Shown here piece after piece: positions 11,131-22,700 of a stretch of DNA of 64,000 bases. Position 1 is the stretch's first letter. Every line of letters begins with the position of its first letter. The notes under the pieces are model-generated. The model had not been told where the DNA came from. It saw only the letters and a list, made by a program, of their open reading frames with translations, and did not search any database. The DNA is from Amblyornis subalaris (Eukaryota; Chordata; Aves; Passeriformes; Ptilonorhynchidae): positions 3,677,735-3,741,734 of the forward strand of contig JACAXG010000028.1 of assembly GCA_018881555.1 (NCBI GenBank), in the 5' to 3' direction. The translations under genes and the position numbers were made by a program.

Positions 11131-14100
11131 ACATCCTTGGCAGGCCTGGGACGTTGTATTGTCCCAAAATAGCTGGGTCTGATCAGAGGAAAGAAAACAC
11201 AGTGTAAGGTAGGAGTTAATTGTGGGGACACTTCTGTTTCTCTGCCTCACCTAAATCCTCCTAAACCCCAAGTATGAAGGAAAAAAAGAATGAAGAAAAT
11301 TGATGTTTCATCAGCATTTTAAAAAACAAATGGTTTTCTCAAAGGCTTTACAACCTTGAATCAGAGAAGTTATTGTCACATCACTGCAGTGGAACAGACT
11401 CACACCCAGAGAAACACCAGCATCCCTCAGGAGCTTGTGTAAATAGGCAGAAATATATTCCCTTTAACCCAGAAAGGCTTGCTGGGGACTTTCCAAAGGA
11501 AGCCTATATCCCATGGGATGAGAACTGTTATTTCATCAGTCCTGGTGAAAGACAAAAGGTGGTTTTAAGTGGGGAGATTTGTTTTCTGTTTCCCAGCTAA
11601 CTACNGCAGAGTCACCCTCACTCTTAACTTGCCTAAATGATGTAATACTTCCAGTTGATTGCAATGATCAGATGGATTTTATGAAAAACAGGTTTCCTGC
11701 TTACAGTGAGGGAATATTTCATGTGCTTCACCAAGTCAGTTACGAGGTATTTCAACACCAAGCTGAGCCCTGACAGAGAGAAGAATGGTCTGACTATTAG
11801 CAAACTAAGTGTCCCTAAAGTATTGAGGTCTTTTGCAATTCTGCTGTGCCTTTAAAGTGAAAAATGAAACATTCCCAGGCATATTTCACCTGAAAGGAAG
11901 AACAGGCAGCGTTGCTCCCTTCACCTCTACTGAGGCACAGCTCCTCTGCCACTTCTCTGGCATCAGGAGCCTGCAAGTCAAGGGGCACCAGTGGAAAAGG
12001 CAGCACAAACAGGACTGGGATTGTTCTCAGTTCCCCCTTCCTCTCTCCATCTCCCTGGCAGAAGGAACAAGCCAGCATGGGGAATTACCAGATAGATTGG
12101 AAACATGGAAAACCTGTAGCTGAATTTATGCAGCGACATCACTTTTCTCTGCTGTAATGGGGAGAATTAGACATATTGAATTGCTCACCACANAGATATG
12201 GAATTTTGAAAGCCCTTACTATTGCACAAATGTTGACAGGATATTTTATTTACTGCATCATTAAAGGTTAAAGAGACTCATTCTCCAGAGGATTCATTTT
12301 TTCAACTCTTAATATCAATTAAAGCTAATTTCNGCTCTAACCTAATGATTAACATAAAATATGGAAAAAAGCTCTAACTGGGCATTTCTGTTCATTACTC
12401 CAATTCTCTTGTATTGCTGGGGCACTTTATAGGTACAGATGCAGTTTTGTATCACCCACGACACAGATAATTTTCCCCTGAGAGGTTTTTTTTTTTGTTC
12501 CTCAACATTTGAAAATGTTGCAAACATGCTCAAGATACCTTTGATGATTTGGAACAAAGNTTTTATTTAACCATTTGATAGCTGATGATCAGTGTTCTCT
12601 GTGGGCTTCCCTACACGGCTGGGCACAATGTCTGGATACAAATGGACCTTGTTCCAAGGCCTGCAGCTCCCTTATCATTTATATTTATAATGTATAAGCC
12701 CACTCTGATGTACTTGTGCAGCCACAAGTTTGCAAATGGAGTGGGGAAGCCAATATAACTGTTCAAGGGAAAATGAAAAACCTTCCCTGCCACTGTATGA
12801 ACTGAAGGCAGTCCAGCACAGCTGGGTGCATTTACCCATCTTCACTTGGCAAAACACTAATTCCGTCCACACACCACGGAGAGCCCAGGAAAATAAGTTA
12901 CAGTGCATCCCCTGGGCTGTGACAGGGCTTTGTGCAGCCCAGCTGAGGGGGCACAGGTGCCACACCACAGCTCCCCCATCCTGGGGCCTGTCCAGCTGGT
13001 TTTGCTCTGAAATTGTAGGTAATAAAAATGGAAAACACTCCAGGAAAATAGGACCACAAAGACAAACCACCAGCACGGGCAGCAGAGCCTTGCGCTAACT
13101 TGCCCCGAGCTCGTCTAATCTTTTCAGGACTTGTCCTCTTGTATCCTAATTTTAGGGTATTTATTGTTAACAAGCACTAATCTGGGATCAATGTGTATCC
13201 AAAGGTCACAGCCAAAGCCAGAGGGAGGGCGAGGAGGGATCCAGATGCTCTGAGGAAGGTCAGCTGCTGCCACTCAGGCTGCTCTCGGGCGTAACCACAC
13301 ATCAATCACCCCCCCAGCAGCCTGAGCAGCATCCATGGGAGCCAGCAGATGTCTGGTGCTCCCAGTGATTGGAACAGACTCCAGTGGGAATCTGCAGGAT
13401 GGAGAAGCGGGAAAGATGCATTTGCAGACTCCCCTGGCCAAGAAGGGGAGTGTTTCCCATGCTGGCTCCTGCACTCCTGAGCTGAGTGCAGCTCCCACGG
13501 AGCTCTGGCCCAGGGCTCTNTGCTCAGCTATGGGTGTCTCAAACAGGCCCCTGAACCAACTACTCCGATTTTTCCTCTTCTTTCCAAGACTGCAAGTGGC
13601 TTTCTCCTTCCCCCTCGTGCATTTTCATGTTTAGCTTTCAATGACTGGAATTCATTTGGCTGGGAGTAAGTGAAACCGCTCTCCTAAGTGGAAGAGCTAC
13701 CTAATAAAGTTTTAATGGGAGATATCACTTCTAATCTTTACATTGCATTAAAAGCCAGGCGGGAAATGAAAGCCCAGGAGGGTTAGGAGTGTTGGAAACA
13801 CTCAGCAAGTCAGCCTTATCTTCAGGGAGTTCACAGACTAAGTGTTGCCCTAAGAAACAGAACGTGCAGCAAACAGACAGCTGGGGCTGTTACAGGCTGA
13901 GCAGCCACCTGTAGATAAATGTATTTATATTTGTGTGCATATTCACACGCTCAGAGGGCAGAAGGGTGTCCAAAGCTGGGTGAGAGATCCACCTGGGAGT
14001 GTCTGAGGCGATANGCTTTGAGCCCAGACCATGGCATGGAGATTTACCTGCTCTGCACCACCCGGGTACTCACTCAAATACCAAATCCGCTGCCATCTTC

Positions 14101-14424
14101 AGGCTTTTTTTGTGACTTACATACAATTGGTCAGTTTGGGCTCTTCACTAACCTACAACCTGAATTTAAGGAACCTTTTGCTGTGCTAAATTTCCATGCA
14201 ANAACAGTAGGAGCAGTTACAGAAATCTGTTTTCAGGAGCAATAGCAGAGTTCTCAGGCTCCCCGTGGAGGGACAGCAACATCCAAGCACGTATCAGGAA
14301 ACACAAACTATACATTTTTGNAACACTGGCCTTTGAGTTTAAAAGGTTGACCTTGCAAGTTTTGGTCAGCTGAGAGGGACCACATTTAGTTATTGATGTT
14401 CCTTCTCCCAAGTAACAACTGATA
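11131..14424. other. Intergenic, no gene recognised
   Basis: No exon-like segment with usable splice sites and no RNA gene found. Frames of 60-130 codons here lack any family resemblance and overlap on both strands, as expected by chance. Confidence 0.5.
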
Positions 14425-14656
14425 GGTCAAGAGAAAACAGCCTCAAGTTGCTCCAGAGGAGGTTTANGTTGGATATTAGGGAAAATTTCTTCATGGAAAG
14501 TGTTGTCAAGCATTGGTACAGGCTGCTCAGGGAAGTGGTGGAGTAACCATCCCTGGAAGTGTTGAAAAAATGCGTGGATGTGGCACTTGGGGACATGGTT
14601 CAGTGGTGAGTTTGATCTTAGAGGTCTTTTCCAACCTAACAATTTACGATTCTATA
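14425..14656 (+). mobile_element. CR1-type LINE, 5'-truncated 3' end
   Basis: Matches the CR1 3' UTR pattern in sense orientation: GGAGGTTTANGTTGGATATT, TTTCTTCATGGAAAG, TTGTCAAGCATTGG, ACAGGCTGCTCAGGGAAGTG, GTGGCACTTGGGGACATGG, GATCTTAGAGGTCTTTTCC, ending at ACGATTCTATAA. A short internal deletion is apparent before the GATCTTAGAGG segment. Confidence 0.92.
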
Positions 14657-17150
14657 ACCACCACCGCGAGTGAAACACGTTCAAAAGCTCTTTCAAACTA
14701 GCAAAAGCCGAACTTCAAAAAAATGCCAGAGCATAAATCTTCCCAGGGACCCAGCAGGCCCCAAGGTGGCAGCAATGAAGTTTCTGCAACAAGAACAGAG
14801 AGCTTCCAAGGACAGGGATCTGCCAGGGTGTCCAAGCAGCAGCGCCCCGGGGAAGCGCTCGGACCCTCTGCTGTGCTGACCCCGCTCTGAGGACAGCCAG
14901 AACAACGAGAAATTAAATTGCACAGTCACAAAACCCAGCACACAACAACTTCTGGCACCAGTTTAGTTTATTATAAAGCCGTGTTGGCTTCCTGTTGGGT
15001 TTTCTGCCTTCTCTCTGCTTGCTGGCAGCAGCTCCAGAGAAGATCTTTGGAATCTTGCTAAAAGTTTCAGATATTGGTTTCCTTTGCAGCACCTGCTCCT
15101 TTGTAAGGAGACAGAAGCTCCCTCCAGGCTCCCTTCCTAAATACACACCACAGCTGCACAGCTTATTATTTGCCACATTTATTATATAATCACCAAAATG
15201 TTTGGGGTTTAAGCCTTGTTTTATCTCTGCCCATCTCTGTCCTGGCTCCCAGGTGGGGTTTGAGAGCCAGCAGCCAGCCCTGCTGGGGTGCTCTGCCCCA
15301 GGGGAACATTCCTGATCTCAGATTCACCCCTGGAGCCACAGGGAAGGAAAATAAACCTATTGATCAACCTCTCCTTTCCTCACTGCTCCTATTCACAGCT
15401 GAAAGAGCAATGCAGGGAAGAACATCAGGCTCCTGGCTGGCCACGTGTCTGAGTGGGATCCACACGTGCCTCCGCCCNAGGGCAGCCTGATCCCCAAAGC
15501 CCTGAGCTTCCCGTGACAAANACCTGCTGAAATCGTCCATGTGAGTACTCATCTTTCACCTGGAATTTCATTTCAAATCCATTTTTGTAGGGTTTGCTGG
15601 ACTTCAACCAAAATCGCTTTCAGAAACACAGGAAACCCGAGAGGGGCTGTTTTCCCTGGGAAACCTCTGCTCTCTGCAGCCACCACCTCAATCNGAGGGG
15701 TGATCCCTGGGGAGGGCCTGGCAGAGGGAGCAACCCTAACATTATGTACCTGTTAACATGCCCTGCCAGGTGAGAACCCCAAGTAGTTCATGCTTGATGG
15801 CTTCCACTGAAAGTTAGTACATAAAAAAATCTGGGTTTGGGATAAGTGGGATCTGAGATTTTTTTTTATCATTCAGGTGGTTTCTCGATTACAGTTTTGT
15901 GGAAGAGAGTGGGAACAACCAACTCTGAGATGCTGGGAGGAGGGACAGCAAGGCAGGCAGCAGCAGCTGAGCTGGGAGAAAGGATCTGAAGCTTCAAACG
16001 CACCACAGGCAGTGGGTGGGCTTTTTGAATAAGGAGAAAATTCATTAACTCGGTGTCAAAGATCACACAGAATTTAACGGAAACCTCAAGCAAAAGATGC
16101 CAAGTGTTTCTGAGGCCTCCTGGATCTTTCCTTGAAGANCTGCAAAGAAATGTGAAGGAAATGCTCCACTTTTAGTACCATACTGTGAGATTAAATGTTA
16201 TCCTGCTACACATTCTTTTTTTATAGCCCACTTTCTATTTTTATTCGTGTTCTACTGTGGAAGTGTTTGCTAATAATATATGATAGGATGCTTTGTCATG
16301 AAAAAACCTTGTATCATTTATCTGTTTCTGAAAAAAGAAATTCTCAGTACAAATCTAATAAGGGAAAAAAATCCTATTCTAGCTCCTGTTGGAGAAAAGG
16401 GATTGATTTATGGAGAGAGATGAAAAGCACTAAGTATGTATTGCTTGGCAAAATGAGGAATTGTAGAGAACTGTCTTTATGCATTTGAAGGGTGTAAACA
16501 TCAAAGAGGCAGAAGAGCTATTTAGAGCATTAGGAGGAGGCACATCCAGGAGACAAGAGCTGAAATTAAATGAACATCCTTAACTTAAAAATCATACTTC
16601 TGCCTGCAAATCTATTTCCTGGTATTATTACTTGCAGCACTCTAATGAGTATAAATGAAGCTTATAGAAAAAACCATCTAATCTATTTTTCATATCCGAT
16701 TACCAGATCTTCCTGTAAAGTTTATAAAGCCCAGATCCTGCGCCTAATCCGGAAATTTTGGGAGAAGAGCATCCTTTAAGCCTCCTCCTGCACCTTCCTA
16801 TTGCCAAGAAATGTTTATCAGTACGATGGGTCACTTCTCCACCTCCATGCCCTCTGACTGCAGCCTGTGTTGGCTGTCTGGGGCCAGACTCATGGACGCT
16901 GTGTGGGTATAACAGCTTCTACTGCAGCCGACAGATAATCCTGACCATCAACAACCCTTTGGAAAAACAACAGCATCCTTGCTCACAGCCCGCAGGAATC
17001 CTGCAGGATGCCCAAACCTGCCTGCTTGGAATTCAGTTAATTGCCCACGGACCTGAGCTAAAGCACCAGGGGAGGAACAGCTCTGCGGGAAATCAGTGCC
17101 TTTGCTCTCCTCCAGGCTTCGCACGACGCTCCAAAAACAGCCTATGGGGA
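14657..17150. other. Intergenic, no gene recognised
   Basis: Nothing recognisable apart from an A/T-rich stretch near 16190-16760, which looks like ordinary or possibly conserved noncoding DNA. No repeat family identified. Confidence 0.45.
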
Positions 17151-17223
17151 TCTCCAGGACAAAGTTCTGCTCTCCCATCTCCAGGACAAAGTTTTGGTGC
17201 AAGGAGACCTCAAGGACAAAGTT
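17151..17223 (+). repeat. Short imperfect tandem repeat, three units of 27-30 bp
   Basis: The core CTCCAGGACAAAGTT occurs at 17152-17166 and 17179-17193, with a CTCAAGGACAAAGTT variant at 17209-17223. Spacings of 27 and 30 are multiples of three, so a minus-strand open frame shows a repeated NFVLE; there is no other sign of a gene. Confidence 0.8.
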
Positions 17224-19234
17224 GTGCTGTCCTTTCCCCCAGGCTCTGTGGCCCCCCCGTGCCCATCTGGGGGTGGGATAGCAGCAGAGCAGCACCAGGC
17301 TCCAGCTCGGCCAACCCTCAGCCTGGCAGGGGTCTGCACATCCATACATATGTGCTTGGATAATTGGGAATGTCACGCAGCTGGAGGCTCCCAGCTGAAA
17401 AACATCCTTTAGTTACACACCTCCCTCCTGATTCCTCCCAGCCAGCCCAGGATAACAAGGCCTGTCCCTCTCTGTGCCTTCCCTCAGAAGCATTTCACCA
17501 GTGACGGATGCTGGAGGTGACAGGAGAGGACTCCCTGCCCTCAACTTCCCCAGAGAAACCCTCAAATCCTTCCAGAATTACAGACACCTTTTACTTTATT
17601 TTTTTCTCCCTAGATTTTTAGTCTAAGGGCAAGACTGCAGTCTCATATTAGCCATTAAAGTGAAGCAAAGAAGGTGCTNTCTGCGCTCCCTCCCTCCCTT
17701 CACCAGCAGGAAAAGAGGTGAAACCCAGGGGAACAGAGGCAACAAAATTGCTAAGTCAGAGCACAGAGGCCAGGGAGAGTGTGACTTCCCCAACAACCTG
17801 ATCCCTTCACTCAGAAACCACTTCATCATCAAACACAGCATTTCATGTGCATAAATAAAAGGGAAGGGAAATGATTGCAATAAGCTTCTGGTAATAGCCA
17901 AGGTTCACAACTGAATCCGTGATATTTCAACAGAAAGCATATATTAATGTAAAATAAACATGATGCCTGTGAATGACAGGCTCTGATTTATATTACCGAT
18001 GTTTCCAGCCCTAAAGCATCACGAGAACATTGTAATGAAAAATGTTCAGCAGTAAATAGGAAAGGATGAATCTCTGCGGGCGAAAAGGGAATTACGCTGC
18101 TTCCCGTGCCCCTGCCTGGGGCCACCAAGGTCCCGCGCTTGTTCGCATCCAGGAACGGCAGCTCCCGAAGGGATGGAGCTCCTGACGCAGCCACAGCTCT
18201 GTGCAAAGCCCGTGCAGCCGAGGAAAGCTCCTCCAAAGCACGGGGCAGCAGCCGCGGTGCTCAGACACAGCCTGGGGCTGGGCAGGGGACACAGGGGGCT
18301 GGGGCAGGGCTGTCCCCACCCCTCCCTGGACACTTCGCCCTTGCGGCAGACTCACCCTTACAGAACACGAGTCACAAACCCACCAGGTTAATCTTTAAGC
18401 AAAAGATCATCTCACCATGGTGGGGACAGGCCAGATGCTTCAGATGGGGGTCCATGGTGAGGCATGGGCACGCTTTCACTGGAGACCTNCACAGCTCCAG
18501 CTGAGCTCGGGAGAGGAGAGGGGGAACCAGGCTGAGCTTAAATGGGCTCTGGGCCTGTGGGTAGGGTGTAGAGCCCAGGTAAGGCTGGTCAAGGTCTGCC
18601 TGTCCCCACCCTGCAGGAGCCCCTTTCCATCCTCAGCAGGACGAAATCCCTGCCTGACAATTTAGGGCCTATCTCGTTGAGCTCTGAGTGTCTCTAAGTT
18701 TAGTTATAAAAGCCCATTTCAGGCCTTAAACACTAAATCTTTTTTATCTTTCCTACTCTTTTCCCCCCTGGTGTGTTTGGATCTGACAGCCTGGCTGTGG
18801 TACCTCAGAATGGGCACTGGGAAAATGAGTAACTTCACCATCACCTGTGTCAGGGCAAGGAGGAAGTAAATAGTTAATTTTTTTTTAAGTTATTTTTTCT
18901 TTTTTTCTCTTAGTAGCAAGAGGAAAAAACATATTTAATAGCAATACTTCAGCTTCCAGGTGACTGGGATGGATTGTTGACGATCAGATTCTCTAATCAT
19001 TTATATCCAGGCTCTTCTTGCTGTTTGGGTGGAGCTCAGCTTCAGCAGTCAGTGGTATTTGTTCACGTAAAACCAAAATTGGGGCCATCTAATACATAGC
19101 AGGTAGGAAAGACCATAACAGAGCAGCAGTTTGGCAGTGGCTGCTATGGTGCAGGATGTGAGAGGCATAGGAAATTCAAGATGGTCAAAAAGAGGGAAAG
19201 AGACCATCCGACACTACAAAAATTTTCCTGCTGG
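17224..19234. other. Intergenic, no gene recognised
   Basis: No exon or RNA gene seen. A GC-rich patch lies at about 18060-18330 and an A/T-rich one at 17930-18060. No transposon recognised. Confidence 0.45.
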
Positions 19235-19239
19235 GCTTC
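19235..19239. repeat. Target-site duplication, left copy (GCTTC)
   Basis: Identical to 19781-19785 on the other side of the solo LTR. Confidence 0.8.
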
Positions 19240-19780
19240 TGTGGTGGTTTATCCCCAGCTGGCAAATAAATACCACAAGCTGCTTGTTCACTCCCTGGTG
19301 GGACGGGACGGGAATTAAAAGAAGGTAAAATTTGTAGGTTGAGATAAGAATAGTTTAATAACTGAAATAAAGTAAAATGTAATAGTAATAAATAAGAATG
19401 AAAAGGAGAGAGAGGGAGACAGAGGAATAAACCCCAAGAGAAACAAGGGATGCACAGTAGAGTTGCTCAGCACCCACTGCCAATGCCCAGCCTGTCCCCA
19501 GCAGCCATCGGTGACTCCCAGCCGAGTCCCCCAGTTTATGCACTGAGCAGGGTGCCCTGCGGCAGGAACATCCCTTTGGCCACTTGGGATCAGCTCTCCT
19601 GGCCCTGGCACCTGGTCAGTGGCAGAGCATGAGACACGGGAAAGTCCTGGGCTTGGGGTGAGCTGCACTCAGCCCCAGCTCGGCCATCGCTGTGTCACCA
19701 GCACCGCTCTCCCACTGAACCCACAGCACTGTGCCGGCTGCTCAGAGGAAAATCCACTCTATCCCAGCTAAACCAGGACA
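19240..19780 (-). mobile_element. Solo LTR of an endogenous retrovirus (ERVL-like)
   Basis: 541 bp bounded by TG and CA, with partly inverted ends (TGTGGTGGTTTATCCCCAGC on the left; the right end read in reverse starts TGTCCTGGTTTAGCTGGG). It is flanked by a perfect 5-bp direct repeat GCTTC at 19235-19239 and 19781-19785. A 5-bp duplication fits class III (ERVL-like) integration. The reverse-read right end resembles LTR starts I associate with passerine birds, so minus orientation is favoured. No internal gag/pol/env sequence remains, so recombination has left one LTR. Confidence 0.82.
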
Positions 19781-19785
19781 GCTTC
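19781..19785. repeat. Target-site duplication, right copy (GCTTC)
   Basis: Identical to 19235-19239. Confidence 0.8.
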
Positions 19786-22700
19786 CTCTGTCCTTTCACG
19801 TCCCCTTAAGTGCCACGCTGTCCCCGCAGGCCCTCGCAAACGGGGCAGCAACTGGAGCAGAAAGGCAGTAACCCCGCACGGGGCCGGCGCGTGGCCGCAG
19901 GAGGAGCTGCCCCGGGAACCACCCTGCTGAGCCATCCCTGCTGCCTCGGGCTGCTGCAGGAGANGCTCCACGCCAGGGCATGTGGCTTGGTGAGGGAGAG
20001 ATGAGTCCATTTATTTCAGGAGTGAATTTGGCCTGGGGCTGGAGCTATTCAGAACAAAGTTGGACTCGGTGACCTGTGGAAAGCACTTGTTTCAGCACCT
20101 GGTTCAGTCGAGAGCCCAATTTGCAAACAGTAAAATGTGGATGCTCTACCAACCAGAACACGTCCAAACACGGTCAGAGTTTGCTGGTGAGGTTAGAATT
20201 TTCCTGTCTCTTAAGGGGCTTCTGTTCTCAGGGCATCGTATCCATTTCACAACACATTTCACTGTCTTTTACATGAACATCCTTTCCTTAGACCTCCCTT
20301 TAAAAGGGTGAATGTGAACAATACCCTCAAAATCTTTAAGTTCTTCTTGTGGTCAGTTATTGAGGCAAAGGCACAAGGAAGATGCTCCGAGGGGAGGAGA
20401 TCACAGCAGAGAAAGGAAAGTCTGGGTATGGAAGCACCCAGCAGGGAAGAAAACCTGGAAGAAGAAGGGTGTGAAAGACTGCCTTGTGCTGACAGGCCAT
20501 GGAGATCAGTGCATCCCATGCACCCAGACCAAAAAAACCCCCAGTGCACACTACAACACAGCCAAAACAAAGGGCAGGCTGATGAATGAAGCCATTACAG
20601 GTGACAGGGGACAGAGACACAAAGCAGAGGAGTTGGAGCGTTGCTTAATGACTCGTGTGGAGGTGTAGGAGAAGGTGGAGAGACAAAACATCCCAATCAC
20701 TGTCAGCTCCTAATGGGTACAAAATGCTCATTGGAAACCCAGCAGAAGGTCACTGGCCCCTGGGGAGTGCAAGGAGGAGGCAGCAGTCAGATCCCCTTGT
20801 CCTCTGCGTCACCACAAATAGCCCTGAGCCACCTTCTGACGCATTTTGGTGCTTGGGGACACGTGAGGCTTCAGTGAGTGAAGTCAGGTTTGTTTTAGAA
20901 GTTCACCTTCCTCCAGATGGAAGTCACTGTCCTGGGTCACTGTCCCCAGCTGGGGGTTGCCCCCTTAACTGGGCCATGCTGTAGCATTAATTGCTACCCA
21001 GGAAACGTGGGATGGGGATTTTGGAAGCTCACTCACCTCCGTTGATCTTCCCACCTCTTTCAACTGTGAAATTGCGGGATGGGGAGGTGTGGCAGAACTG
21101 TCCAGGATGGCTTCGCTCTCCAACAGCTCTGCTCAGAAATCCTGGCAGGAACTGCCCTGTGGCAGAGCTGGGGGTGGCTGCTGCCTCACTCTGCCCAGGG
21201 GTAAGCTTCTTGCACTTGACAATAAACTCTACAAGATGAGTCAGGAAAGTAAAAAGTTAAGTCCTCATAAAGGCAGCATCACAAAAGGCTTCCCCATCCC
21301 CAGGCTCCTGGAGGGAGGGTGGCAGGTCTGTGATTATTCACCCACCCTGAGTGCAGAGAGGCTGTTCCTGTGCACTGTGTGTGTACTTTTGCATGAGAAA
21401 TGCTTAAAAGAGGAGTAATTATAGAAAAACTTGTCTCCTAAATAAAGAAAAAGCAGGAAAGAATAAGCAAGTATGGCACCACCTGGGGTACATCAATCAG
21501 AGCAGGGCAGTGGAAGACAAGCAACTGGATCAACTCTTCCTAGGGGCCGCCAGCTATTTGTCTAAACTGCATTTCTCAGCAATGCTCAGAATCTCTCTCC
21601 CTTCTTTCAAAGGNCAGATGAAAGCAGGGCTCCTGTGATGTGTCTTTCCCTCAGCCCTTCTCACACCTCCCTACCCATCCGGGAATTGCTCCCTGCTTTG
21701 GGAGCTCCTGCTCCCCAGTCCACCTGACACAGATCAGCCTCTTCTCTCAGCACCAAATTCCCTGCTTTGGTAAAATTCTGGCCTCTGCTTTGGCAACAAC
21801 GGGGTGACTTGAGATCCAAACTCCACCATTTTCCTTTTTAACCCTATTCCAGTCTTGTACTTTATAAATCTTGCACAGATTTACACTGTTTGGTGGTAGG
21901 AGGAGATGGGGAATAGTCTTCATGGAGCAGCAGAACTGTGCTGCATTCATCCATCCCTCAGACCAAGAATGTTTCACCAACTGATTTAATTACACGAAGC
22001 TTATGCCGGACTTATAGAGGGATTATCTGGGTTTTATCATGGTTATTATAGAAAATGATTATACTGTTACTATTACAGAGTTACAAAAAGTAAAGAGGAA
22101 TCACAGGAAACTTGGCAAGGGCTCATTAGCAGTGTGGTAGTGTCTGCAGAGCTAATTAAAAATGTCTATACCTCATAATAACCATTTATCTCATCAGAGC
22201 CTCCATTCCCAACGTCTCTTTCTCTGGATAGAGTGAGGGGGAATGATCTCTGCTCACTGATGAATGTGCACACAGCAATGCATCTGAGCGTGGCANAGTA
22301 CAAATGGGTTTGTTCCGGGATGTGAGGCCACCAGCTCTGCTCTTGCCTGCCTGAGCCGTGGGCTGGCTGTCCTTGCCATGCACACAAGGACATGGAGATG
22401 CTCAGGGACCTCCCAAGAGTCACTTCAAGAAACATCTCAGCCACCTATGCCATGTTGGATGTGAGAAGATGGAGACAGTGAGCCTGGAGGAGGTGCTGGT
22501 TGGGAGACATGAAAACAGCACACAGACGACGTCTGTATCTCCTCTGTCAGATCACTCCTTCTTCAGGCTTCAAAGCAAACAAAAAAATGACACAGCTCCC
22601 AGTTAATCTGTGTTATCTGGAAGAAGAAATCAAGGTGAAATTCAGTTTGTCAACAGAGGTGTGAATGCTGACAGGAGATGGATCGGAACGGGCGAGTGCC

